A stretch of DNA of 64,000 nt from Scolanthus callimorphus. Its lineage: Eukaryota > Cnidaria > Anthozoa > Actiniaria > Edwardsiidae. The notes beneath the pieces are model-generated. The model was not told the DNA's origin, ran no database searches, and saw nothing but the letters and a program-made list of their open reading frames with translations. The position numbers and the translations under genes were made by a program. Location: the NCBI GenBank assembly GCA_033964015.1, contig CM066923.1:25184168-25248167 (forward strand). Direction: 5' to 3'. Below are positions 45,192 through 56,358 of this stretch, piece after piece. Every line of letters begins with the position of its first letter. Positions within the stretch are counted from its first letter, which is position 1.

Positions 45192-46733
45192 ATGGCGGAG
45201 GCGGAAAGCACAATCGACGCTGAGCAATACTACATGGACTGTTTCTCTGACATAGTGGACCTTCTTGCAACGTGCGAGGAAAGAAACAACTGCATTAGTT
45301 CTCCCACTATTGAAGAAGTAATGTATCGTTTGGAAACCGCAGTGAATTTCGTAGATCAATGCTTGCCTTTGGTAAATCAGGATGTGAAAGGGAACTTGGA
45401 AGATGTTTCTAGAAACCTTCAAGTGCTGTATCAAAAATGGCATCGTAAACTTCAGGAAATCGAGCTGAGATCCGAACCGAATTGTACGCATTTAGCTGTG
45501 TACTCAACAAGTTCTCCAGCTACGAGTGAACGAACGGGACCTGGAAGACCTAAGTTCACAATCGAAGAAGAAGCACTGCTTCATTTCAGGCACCTCGGCT
45601 TTACTTGGAAGGATATAGCAAGTCTGTTACTGGTCTCACGTTGGACTTTATGGAGACGTGTGAAAGAGCTGGGAATTAAAGAAGAAACAGGCTTTTCTGA
45701 AATCGAAAGTGATGAGCTGGACCACATTGTTCGCTCTTTTATGACAAGCCAAGGGAATATGGTTGGCTATCCAATGGTCCGTGGTCATCTACGCGATATT
45801 GGAATTAAGCTTCAGAGAAGCCGTATCAGAGCAAGCATAGCTCGAGTGGACCCCATTAATTCGCGACTTAGGTGGGCTACTGTGGTTTCTCGGAGGAGCT
45901 ATTCAGTACCCGCTCCCAATAGCCTTTGGCATATAGATGGCCATCATAGTTTGATTACCTGGGGTTTCGTCATACATGGATGCATTGATGGTTTTTCTCG
46001 CTTAATCTGTTTCCTTGAATGCTCTACCAACAACAGGAAGGAGACTGTAGAAGCACTGTTCTTGACAAGTGTCCAAAAGTATGCGTGGCCTTCGCGTGTC
46101 CGCACAGATCATGGTGGAGAAAATGTTCTGGTGTGGGAGCATATGAATGCTGTTAGAGGAGAAGGGCGGGGATCAGCTCTTGTTGGCAGCTCAACCCACA
46201 ACCAACGGATTGAGCGCTTATGGCGTGATGTCTTTAGATGTTTTGGTCATGTGTTTTATTACACATTCAAAGCAATGCAAGAATGTGGGCTTCTCGACAT
46301 AGAAAACCCCATCCACAAGTTCATGTTACATTATATTTACCTTCCAAGGATCAATCATGCTATTTCAAGTTTCGCTGCTGCATGGAACAAGCATCCCATC
46401 AGAACGGAAAGGAGTTGGAGCCCTGAGCAAATGTGGTCAAATGGGATGATAGACATGGCCAATGGTCAACTTCGTGAAGTGGCTGATGTTGCTGATAATG
46501 TGAATGGTACCGACTTGGAGTGGTACGGCTTCGATCCAGGGGCACCCCTTCCTCCAGATGATGGTCTTTCCATTGTTGAAGTTGAGGATGTGAACTTGGA
46601 ACTTTCAGATGATGTACTTACACGTGTGGCTGATACCATTGACCCACTTGCGCATTCAACATCATTTGGTATAGACATTTTTGAAAGAGGTCTGTCATTA
46701 CTCCAGGATTTGCTTTCAAACATCCAGGAATAA
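45192..46733 (+). CDS. HTH + DDE (rve-type) integrase/transposase
   Basis: 513 residues, no intron. ATG in strong context (A at -3, G at +4). N-terminal about 110 residues helical and unassigned. About 119-162 (GRPKFTIEEEALLHFRHLG, DIASLLLVSRWTLWRRVKEL) is an HTH-like DNA-binding segment. About 240-400 is an RNase-H-fold integrase core with acidic triad D249 (WHIDGHHSL), D306 (RTDHGGEN) and E341 (NQRIERLWRDV), a D-E gap of 34. The tail (430-513) is acidic. Integrase-core proteins of this kind are common in cnidarian and fish genomes, from memory. Position next to the TIR argues that it moves this element by strand transfer at the ends. All catalytic residues are present. Confidence 0.88.
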   Translation: MAEAESTIDAEQYYMDCFSDIVDLLATCEERNNCISSPTIEEVMYRLETAVNFVDQCLPLVNQDVKGNLEDVSRNLQVLYQKWHRKLQEIELRSEPNCTHLAVYSTSSPATSERTGPGRPKFTIEEEALLHFRHLGFTWKDIASLLLVSRWTLWRRVKELGIKEETGFSEIESDELDHIVRSFMTSQGNMVGYPMVRGHLRDIGIKLQRSRIRASIARVDPINSRLRWATVVSRRSYSVPAPNSLWHIDGHHSLITWGFVIHGCIDGFSRLICFLECSTNNRKETVEALFLTSVQKYAWPSRVRTDHGGENVLVWEHMNAVRGEGRGSALVGSSTHNQRIERLWRDVFRCFGHVFYYTFKAMQECGLLDIENPIHKFMLHYIYLPRINHAISSFAAAWNKHPIRTERSWSPEQMWSNGMIDMANGQLREVADVADNVNGTDLEWYGFDPGAPLPPDDGLSIVEVEDVNLELSDDVLTRVADTIDPLAHSTSFGIDIFERGLSLLQDLLSNIQE

Positions 46734-49700
46734 TCAACTTTTGCAAGGATTGTTTGAGGAACTTTAATGTTTCATAAAGATTACATGCTTTTTAAGTCCA
46801 TAACCAAGACAATCCCTGTAATACCATTTGTGATTCAATAGAAAGTTATTCAAATTAGACTTGCGTTTTGTACACCGTTCTCAGACACACACAGACAAGT
46901 GGGCAAGAAAACTTACAACAGCAAAACGTTTCGCTTAAGTTTCCATGGCAAAGCACGCTCCATTTGTGTAAAAAAAAAATGAGAAATGGCGCCAAAAATG
47001 CAAGGAAATGTGAACAGTCATCAAATCCTTATCGAAAGTGAGTTCTACCTTTGTAAGTTTTGTTGCTTGCCTTTGAGTCACTGTGAACAGATAAACGGAC
47101 TTTTAAGCTGCAGGCTTTTCATGAGTGTAAAACGCAGAAAAAAGCATGCAAGTCAAAATTGCAGAAAAAATCCTGCTGAGCAAATTATAACTGTTAAGCC
47201 ACATTCAGCTTCCTAAGTACCCAAAAATATAATCATTGTGTATTTCAGTATTGCGGCCATTGCCAATGTCTGCCCTGTACTTGGCACTCTTTAGCTGTTT
47301 CAGCTTTTGATCACAAAAGGGAATTTGACTGATATTTTAACAAGTCTTATGCGTTGTTTCTTGTTTCTAGCAATCCTGAAAATCATTTTTCTCTGGGGGA
47401 GTGTGCCCACAAACATTTCAGACAAAAGCCCTATCAAAAATTCATTCAAAATAAAAATAAATCACATCTTCCAAGAGAAATACCAGCTCAAAAGGATGTC
47501 TGAATTAAATGCTAGAAAAGACCTACCTAATAATCTGATAAAATGTTGGTTGCATGTAATTGTGAAAATACAGCATCTTTTGTTTTCCATGGAAATTCAA
47601 GACAGCTTCTGGTGGTTGTCAAACTTCAATCTGGGGAACAGGGGTTGCAGATATCACTGAATTTGCTCAGTCTGTTTGATGGGGGAGGGGCTATGCCAAA
47701 TTTGACCAGAATGCCACAGGAAGCCCAAAACTGCCACATTAACTACACCGGTAGAGATTTAGGACAATCAACACTTACACTATTGTGAGTTGGGATGAGA
47801 GAGAGAGAGAAGCCTTATTTAAAATTAAAAATTTTAACACCCAGGGTTGTCCATTCAGGTAGCCACAAGGGCCATCCTGCTATCAATAGGAGCCCTGGGT
47901 ATAAACTAAAATATACACTGACATACATAAACATTTTACATAATATGATTTTTAGCATTTTAGCTTGTACTTCAGCGAGGGACTAAATAGCATGCTCAAG
48001 GCTGGATGTCAGCAAAAAGGTACTGTTAACTATTGGTATGAGGTTTGATATGCAGTGTTTACTTGCTCTAGAAACAGCCAGAACTTTAAGTAACCAGGTG
48101 TCACAAGAGCATAAATCAGAAATAAAGTATAAACAGTTCATGATTTTATTCATTATTATTTTATCATATAATAAAATAAAGCTTGTAAAATGTTATCTTT
48201 ATAAGCATCGATTTAATATAATGATATGTTCAAAACAGTTTGATTAATGCAAATCACTTTTTCTATAACATCTGTAATAAACATTTTAACATAATTTCAA
48301 CTAACTGGGCATTTCCAAAAAAAAAAAACTCCTGTGAGGACTTGGAATTCCCATGAACTACTACTGCTAGTTCTACTACTGCACAAGTGACCAAGATGGA
48401 ATGAAAGCCAAGCTACACTCAGGGACAAAAATAGCTGAGACTCTTTCTTACTGTACACGAAAAATAGAGAATTCGTTAAAACTGAGCATACTCAGCCCCC
48501 TCCCTCCTCTTCAACATTGATATGGGGGAGGGGAGGTGGCGAAGGGCTCTGTAAAAGGGGTGTGGTAGGTGTTCAAGGGAATTATTTTTATTTTAACCAT
48601 AGTAATTTGCCTAGGGGGTCTCAGCTATTTTATCCCTGAGTGTAGTTCAACCTGGTAAGGTAAGGAATTCCAGGGTCCTCTGAAGGAATCTTAGAAGTAG
48701 CCATACAGAGTTGTCTGCAATGGAGGTTTTAGTCAAAATGGAGCTCTGAATTCAAGGGAGAGTGAGTTGGGGAGAGTAACACAAAAACAGGGTGGGTAAG
48801 GGGAGTTCCAGGCAGGGTAGTTCAGACAAAACAATGTCAGTGTGATTGTGAGGTCCTCAACATGGGAGTAGGGATATTTTTTTGCAACTGCCCATTTGAT
48901 TAAACAATCTCAAAAATGAGGTGACAATCTGATTCATGTAAATCACTGAGTTAGTAAGATAATAACTCAAAGTTAACTACTGTTTTGTTCTAAAACAAAC
49001 GATAACTGTAACTATAACAAGCCTAACATTCATTACAAAGTAGTGATTAAATGCAGAGTATAAAAATATCAACTAATATAATAATCACAACTAATTTCAA
49101 AAAGGTTGCATTACTGTTATCAGATTCAACAAAGAACTTGCTGAATTTGTAAAGATTGTTCTATTTCAAGTCAACAACTACCTTCTGGTTCCCTCTCAAA
49201 CAACAAGAAGTATTGTAGTCAGTACCTGCATCTCATGATGCACTGATTAAAAACCTCCAAAATCAAAATAAATTTAAAAGAGGTAACAAAAGATGACCTA
49301 TGCTCAAGAATCCATCGCTGCTTTTTTCTCAGGGATGGGACCAGAAGATGACAACATACTTTTAAATACTTTTCATTTGCTGGTGTTGTAAATTAAATAT
49401 AATTATAATTATCTGTAAACTCTAGCTTTTAATTTCCACCCACCAACCACCAACTGCCTTCTTGAAAACTGTATAATCAAGGAACTAAACATCCTTGACT
49501 GAGCACTCACAACTTCTATTCATTTACCACAATTTAAGATATAGTTTCCTAAGCAGGCATGCACATGGAGATAAATCTTACATCACAATAAGGCTAATTG
49601 TTAATTCCTTACATAAGTCTAGTTTCCATATTGGCATACAGGCATGTGCATAAGTTCAATTTTTTCTTTTGCATCTTAGAAGTCTTTCAAAATGTGTCTT

Positions 49701-49914
49701 TTGACTTCCACCTCTTTACTGTAAATCATTGTACAAAAGACCCTGTCAATGTTGAACAATTAGAAATTGCTAAAAGGAATGCTGCCCTTGACTCAAGAAT
49801 GTCTTGAATGCCACACCACAGGAATAAATTAATCTCAAGACTAGGAGAGGGCAGCATTTTACTTTTTAGCTACCCAACAAACAGTCTGTGGTCCCATTTT
49901 CTACTTAAGAATAT
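46734..49914. other. Non-coding centre of the 10-kb transposon
   Basis: 3.2 kb between the two convergent stop codons. AT-rich, including the 3' untranslated parts. Nothing that looks like a third gene: longest readings are short and unlike any protein I know. Two CCTGAG/CTCAGGGA-type phrases flank about 48,420-48,645 (CTACACTCAGGGACAAAAAT / ATCCCTGAGTGTAG), a small inverted pair. Confidence 0.5.
48412..48646. repeat. Inverted pair (MITE-like) inside the transposon
   Basis: CTACACTCAGGGACAAAAAT with AGCTGAGAC at the left pairs with GTCTCAGCTATTTTATCCCT then GAGTGTAG at the right. It looks like a small MITE inserted into the larger element. Confidence 0.65.
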
Positions 49915-52900
49915 TCAACCAGTTGTGAAACCTTTCCCTTGTATAACTGACTTCATAGCATTTTTGAACTCAGGATACTCATACTCGGACAAATGCACTG
50001 GTAACCTGAGAGAGATTATGCAGACAGACGCAAAGATGCTGTCCGTCTTACAGCAGCTAACACTAATCTTGCGAGGCAGTGTACCCTTTGCCATTTTGCT
50101 GGTACCAGTAATAAACTTGAGGAAGGCATCTAGCCCAGTTGGATCACTGTCATTTATGAAATTGAGAAGCATCTGATATACTCTCCTTTCACTGCTTTCT
50201 TCAGTAGGTGCAAAACAAAGGCTGCCTGTCACCTTCTCAGAAGTAATTTCCCCTTGATGAACAAAATTCTCATAGAACAAGTGTGGGTACTCTTCTACTT
50301 GGGCCAAAAAGTTAAGGATAGACAAACCCTTTCTAAACTGGTCAAGCACTGCCTTCCTTTTTACAACTACATTGTGGAACATCAGAGCCTGTAAAATCTC
50401 CAACTTCTTGCCAGCCTGAAACGGGACAGTAACTAAATAAGAATTTAGTGCCTTTGTAACAATTTAGTGTTTTAGAGGATCTGCAAAGCACCCAGACAAC
50501 AATAAACACAGAGCCTCATATTGCGAATGAAAAGTAAATAAAATTTTAATGAAATATGATGCTTTGCTTGTAATGATGTCTGGTGCTTTGCAGTTCAAGC
50601 ACTTTTTTCATCATGTATCTATGGTGACTAATTGATAAACCACATACCTGAGTTCTAACAACACAAACAATTAACCACTTATATAAAACAGACAGATTTG
50701 GACATTTTGTAATGAAAAATCTGTAATTATTGTTAATGCTATTTAAGCTTATTTATACTTATTATGCTTCTTGCCCAACCTGTAATACAGATTATCTGAA
50801 AAAGGTTGTAAAAAAACAAATTCAATTATTATCATTATTTGATTATTATTATAATTATTGTCAATGTTGTTATATCACAGTGCGACTACATTAACCAAGG
50901 CCATCAAAACAAATTTTCTTACAAATTAGCCAATCATGATGGAGTATTTGAACAATAGATGCAACACAAATTTTCCCATTTTTAGTGAACAATGCACACA
51001 TTTTTACTTGAAATCTGCAAATACACATACGTAAGACTAGGTTTTTAAACATTTTCTACACTAAAATTCACCCCTAAATAACGTAAATCATGAACATATA
51101 TAATATGTCTGTAAAATGTATTGAACCTGGTTGAACATTGGTTTCTGTGGCCTTGGTTGGTGTAATTGCACTGTAAACACCCAGATTGTGCACTTTTGCA
51201 TAATGGCAAACAACTTGGCTCAATGTTTTTCTTTGGTCACCTGGAAATATTAAGATTCAGAGATCTCAATAGCCCTTTACATCCTCGAGCCTCGTTTTGA
51301 TGTTTTTGCCCATACATTTCTTTGTAAAAAATAGGTCAGAAAGCTAACTTTCAAAAATCATATCCCAGCCAGTTTTCGAGTAATTCTTCCCACACTTTGC
51401 AGCTTTTCTAAATACAGATGCGCTGATTTGATTTATGGACTCCTGATAACTATAATATATTAGTAATCCATATTAACATGATAAAGGTCTATTGGTGGCA
51501 AAGGATCACTGATACACATAATAAGAAAGTTTAACTGCCTAAAAGGGCAAATGGACTACTGGAATCTGCTCTAGATTTCATGCAAAACCCTGTTATTAAA
51601 AAATCAAGCTCATCGATTTTCAGGCTTTCGATGCCCAATAATCTAAAGATTAGAATCATAAAAGATATCACTTTTTCTGAGCCACTTACTGTAAGTGTCC
51701 GAAGTTCTCCTGCTTCTGCCATGAGTCTTGTGAAATCTGACTCATCTGCTATGGCTTCAGCCTCATTATCTGATGCATCCTCCAGCTGGAATTGAAATAC
51801 AATAGTGTCAACTGCAATACACTTTGTCACTTTGAATAACCAGTTACAAATTTTACAGTATAAAAGGTAAAATGGTACCAAAGAATCATTTGTTGCCATG
51901 CAAGCAGATGCAAAACAAAACTTTTGAAAGTCAGTTTTAACGAATTTACCCTTTCAATATAGCTCAGCAGATCAGGGTCATCCACATCTTCAATAAGAGC
52001 TTGTCCTAAAGCTGCATCAAGGTCACCACTTGCTATGTAAGCATACATCACAGGGGACAAGAAAGGAAATCCTGGTCCTCCTTGCACCATACTGTGGGCA
52101 ACCATCTTTCCAAGGATTTCAAAGAAACCATTCATAACAAGTTCAGTCCTATAAGCTGGTACACGTCGGTTATCTTGGCCAACAAAAATGCCTGTTATTC
52201 CTTCATTGTAGGCCAGTGAAGTGAATACACCACTAAAGATTTGTCTCAGCACCCCACCAGTGTCAATGGCTGGTTGGCCTCTCAAACAGATGGACAAGTG
52301 GTTTTTTGGATCAAACTCAGGACTCTTGTAAAATGTATACAGATCTGTTACTTCATCACCCTGATCAATTTTGATTCTTTCTCTCATGCCCCGCTCTGAC
52401 ATCTCGGTTGATCGCAAAAACTGCATTATATCAGCAACTGTTTTGAATTTTGGTTGTTGAACAGATTTAGAAGACTGAGATTCTGTTGTGTTACTGGAAG
52501 AGTACTGCAAGAGCCTATTTACAGCTGCATTTACATCCCCACATTCAACAACTGCCCTTCTTATGAACTCCCTCGGAATAGCTGGGAATACAGCATACAA
52601 ATCCTCAATTTGTGGTGTGCTTGAGACAGAACTTATAGCCCCAGAGGGAACAAGATCATCACCATCATCATTTATGCTAGAACCAGATGGTACAGTGAGT
52701 GCATGAGAACGGGTTGATAACTGGCTAGAGGTAGGGAATCCTGCACTGCTTCTTGGTGCCCATGCTTGATTACCACCTTCATTATTTATGTTGCTAGTAC
52801 CGGATTGCATGGTGAGTTCATCAGAACGAGTTGATAACTGGCTGCTGGAAGGAGCAACTCCTGCACCCCTTCTTGGTGCCGCTGCTTGATTACCACCTTC

Positions 52901-54256
52901 ATTATTTATGTTGCTAGTAGTGGATTGCATGGTGAGTTCATCAGAACGAGTTGATAACTGGCTGGATGGAGCAACTCCTGTACTGCTTCTTGGTGCTGCT
53001 GCTTGGTTTTGGTGCACTTCATCATCTATGAATACAACAACGAGTTTCATTGGTAAGACAGTTCTTTTTTTAAGCCAATTATAATCCCCTATTATTCCAA
53101 GTGCTTGGTAATTGCCTTTATTGTTAACGCATGCTGTCCAGATTTCATGTGAAGCACATACAATTAACAATTTTACCTATCTAAAATTTGACCAAACCCT
53201 GCAGCTATTTAACATTGGGTGTAGGGGATTGGCAGTTTGTTTGATTCGGGGGGGGGGGGGGCAGAATTAAATTTAATCTGTCAAAATTGTTGGTATTTTT
53301 TAGGGTATTTTCAGACTCAGGGCATGAGAGGTATTTTTTTAGGGTGGAAGTTTTTTTCTGCCCAGGTACTTTTTTTCTGATGGTCACCCCTAGCATTTTA
53401 ACCCCCCCGGGTTTGATTCCAAGACGTGAATCACAATGAACAACAAATTCCAAAACTTGAAACAATCACTAGTGAAAAGCCCTACCTGTTCAAGCCCGGA
53501 ATCCAAACCATGGCAGAGGTTTTTAGTGTTATTGGTGCATTACAAAGACAGGCTGTATAACATACCTGAGATATGATCATCTTGGTTTTGGTTATCTTCA
53601 TCAGCAAACATGAGGGTTTCCTTAGAAATGTTCAGTCTTACATACAGTCTCCCAGTACCACATAAATGTTTAACGTGTGTGAAGTCCCAAGTGTGTCCCT
53701 CTTTTACCACTGGTCTAGAGATAGTGTTGCGCTCTCTTTTCACAAATTCAAAATCGTTCTTTGTTATCAGGGGTAACTTCGTTCGAAAAAGAGAAACCAG
53801 TTCCGCTCTTATTCCCTCTTCGTTATCGTCCTGACGGAGGTCACACTCGCCTTTGATTAATATCATCGAGTCAGATATCGTGTAGTCTTCTTCGTCTAAA
53901 TCGTCGAAAATTTCATCGAGGAGATAAACAGATTTCGGTAACACCTTTGCAGGTTTCTTCTGCTCATTTTTTGGCTTCTTTTTCACTAAGCCGAAGCGTA
54001 ACGAGTGGCCAGGGAGTGGTCGTTTCGTGTTTCTATTTGTGAATGTTTGGACGCTGTCCGACGTGCTAGCAATCCCAGGAAGATTCGCTCCCAAATCTCG
54101 CGACGCCGAGGCTGCCGACTGTTGAATCAGTGATCTTGTTCGTTGAATAAGGCTTTGCTGGGTAGAACGTGACCCAGTTAGGGATAATTCCTCGCGAATA
54201 CATGCACGAATCTCGTCTCTTAAAGTAGGAGAACTTCCACCATTACCCGACGCCAT
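49915..54256 (-). CDS. CUE-HECT E3 ubiquitin ligase carried by the transposon
   Basis: Exons 54256-53566, 53025-51950, 51785-51690 and 50415-49915, all phases agreeing, about 787 residues. ATG at 54256 (AAGATGGCG, strong context) is preferred to 54283. Residues 1-230: unassigned, basic then acidic, with LRDEIRACIREELS and GHTWDFTHVKHLCGTGRLYV. About 238-355: three ~40-residue repeats (QLSTRSDELTMQS). About 369-404: CUE-like helix set (IEDLYAVFPAIPREFIRRAV, GDVNAAVNRLLQ) that would bind ubiquitin. About 421-787: HECT domain, N-lobe with IDTGGVLRQIFSGVF. The C-lobe ends ASVCIISLRLP...GKGF, where Cys753 fits the catalytic cysteine. It resembles G2E3-like HECT proteins. The target is unknown; the integrase or a host factor is possible. 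Confidence 0.88.
50416..51689. other. Last HECT intron, nothing recognised
   Basis: AT-rich intron of 1,274 bp inside the transposon. No repeats or nested genes seen. Confidence 0.45.
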
Positions 54257-54337
54257 CTTGGAAAGTTTGGCGCGAAACTTCATGGAGCCCCCGATCTTAT
54301 GGTCAGCGGATCTTGTAGTGGGAAAGGTCGAAAAGGT

Positions 54338-54750
54338 TCATGGGATTTGTTGACAGCAAAATGACTTTGTTGACAGCAAAAAACTTGTTGAATGTGATCG
54401 CGAATGTTGGATGTGAATTTATTTCGTGCATGTGAAATATTTTATTGGATGCGATTTATTTCGTTGCTGTTGAGTGTGAATTTGTTGAGAGTGAAATATT
54501 TTGTTGAATGCGATTATTTTCTTGAATGTGATCGCAACTGTTGAGTGTGAATTTGTTGAGTGTGAAATATTTTGTTGAATGTGATTTTGTTTCTTGGATG
54601 TGATCGTGCTTCTTGAATGTGAAATCTGCACTTGAATGTGATTAAGATTGCAGGCCTTGGATGTGATTTAAATTGTTGAATGTGATTTGTGTCCTTGAAT
54701 GTGATCGGTATTTTTGTTCTTGAATTTTGCAACATTCGGCCTACCATAGT
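54338..54750 (-). repeat. Right TIR with iterated 12-bp motif
   Basis: Complement of the left TIR with few substitutions (for example AACAGTTGCG against AACAGTTACG). About 60 bp longer because of an extra block of motif units (AACAGCAACGAAATAAATCG region, about 54,440-54,500). Its inner edge holds the same two TTGCTGTCAACAAA copies. Confidence 0.92.
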
Positions 54751-56358
54751 CTTCCCAGTGAAAGCCGTTGAGTAAGTTTTCCGTAAGAAGAAATCACAAT
54801 ACAAATTTTAAACCACAAATAAAGCAAAATCTAATCCGTGATAGTTTAATCCCGCTTGACACATTTGTGTTTAAACGGCAAAACCTGGGACAATTTGCCC
54901 GCCAAGTGTAGTAGGGGTGCCGGGAAATTATCCCTTTATCTTATGATGCTGGCAAAGTAAGCAGCAGGTATTTTTTTTACCAGCAGTTTAGAAATGACAA
55001 GAAAGTTAGTTTATCAACACGCTTAGACCCAAACGCCGGTCATGACAGTCCGGAGCTTAAAAGCTGGTTCACATAGAACGCAAGCGCACTAATTTGAGAC
55101 ATTGTGTTTTGCGCTTGCGTCTAGTGAGAATCAAGTGAATGCAAGAGCTCTTGGTGAATGTAAGTGCAAGCAACTAACAGCGTCTGGATGGGGTTAACGA
55201 CATTTTTTACAAAATATTCCAGCCAGTTTATTAAATAAACTTTTTTTTTGAGAATAGGAAGTGCATTTGGACTTTTCAGCGCCTGGGAGTAGACCGGTTC
55301 CTAGAAGGTCAGATAAGAGTTATCCACAAATAAAAGTTATTTGTTGTATAGGGTTTGTTTTTAAGTTCAATTAATTGTGACACTTCCCGAGCTTCAAATT
55401 AACAGAGATTACCGAGATTCAAGGGTATAACTGACACTCTGGGCATTCTTATGATCTGTCAGGGGATTAATGGTTGTCTGTTCACGCAAAATAAAATTAG
55501 ACAACTCAAAAAGAAACTTATTCCTTTTGCAATTAATGCCTAATATGAGTAAACAACATGCTAAACGGCAACTGTCAAAAACATTTCTGCATTATCGTGA
55601 GATAAGCTACTACTCGTTAAAAATAGAACCAACAACGTGTCCCACATGGATCTCTAAGACACTCTTCAGGCCTATAAATACGTTGGTGATGCATAATAGT
55701 TAGTTGATTGTTCACTAACGGTACAAGGGGCGTCCTTATATGGTCTGGTGGCCGGGCGTTCTCTCACCCATAGGTATCTAGCTACTGAGCAATTCAACAC
55801 CCGAATAGCGACTGTCAGGGCCGAAATCTCTGGCGTGGGCGTAAGAACCGTAGGGTCGCCATACGACGCTTCAGCTCTTTGTCTGGAAGTATGGTCCTTT
55901 TTTTTTTCTTTTTCCACCATCGGCGTCCTTCGGCGGTCGACCTACACACCCCATAGCTTCTCGGGCATGCAACAGGCTACATCCACCGCATGCAGTCTGA
56001 TCGCTATGCGCAGAGGACAAGGTACTATGGGCCTAACCAGATGAAACTATTATAGAGGTTTAAATTGATACATGCCACAACGCTACTCTTCTTTAATCAA
56101 AACACAGCGTTTCGCTAAAACCAGAGTTTCCTTACGTCCTGTATACATGGGAAGCGTGTGGTAACCTGTGGTAATGACGTTACATTTTAAAAAAGTACAA
56201 TCAATGTCTAGAATGCTCGTTTGTTTTTATTCATTAAAATCAAATGCAAGTACATTTAAACTGTGCTATTCAATCCCTCGTTTCAAGGTAGCACGACGAG
56301 ATAAACCTAACCTAGCTATAATATGTCGTGATTAGGGTTTCCATGTCAGTGCTTAAAA
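54751..56358. other. Intergenic, 3' side of ependymin-related gene
   Basis: No supported gene. From about 56,090 to the stop at 56,359 it is clearly similar to 63,594-63,877 (AGCGTTTCGCTAAAACCAGAG / AGCGTTTCTCTAAAACTAGAG), the matching flank of the second gene copy. This part is probably 3' untranslated region and duplicated flank. Confidence 0.5.

Larger units (their letters stand above)
44760..54750. mobile_element. 10-kb TIR transposon: DDE integrase + HECT ligase
   Basis: A 9,991-bp unit with matching inverted ends. ACTATGGTAGGCCGAATG opens the left end and CATTCGGCCTACCATAGT closes the right end; similarity runs inward 353 bp (left) and 413 bp (right). Inside are an rve-type DDE integrase gene (+) 80 bp from the left TIR and a CUE-HECT gene (-) about 80 bp from the right TIR, facing each other. 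Both are open and spliceable, so the copy looks recent. No exact duplication touches the TIR edges, but TTCCCAGT occurs at 44739-44746 and 54752-54759. I do not recognise it as a named superfamily, but cannot search. Confidence 0.88.

Noticed and set aside
46986..48247. Several 60-120-codon frames in the centre of the 10-kb transposon as a third gene
   Set aside because: No start context, no codon bias, no motif and no splice fit; more likely 3' untranslated and spacer DNA.
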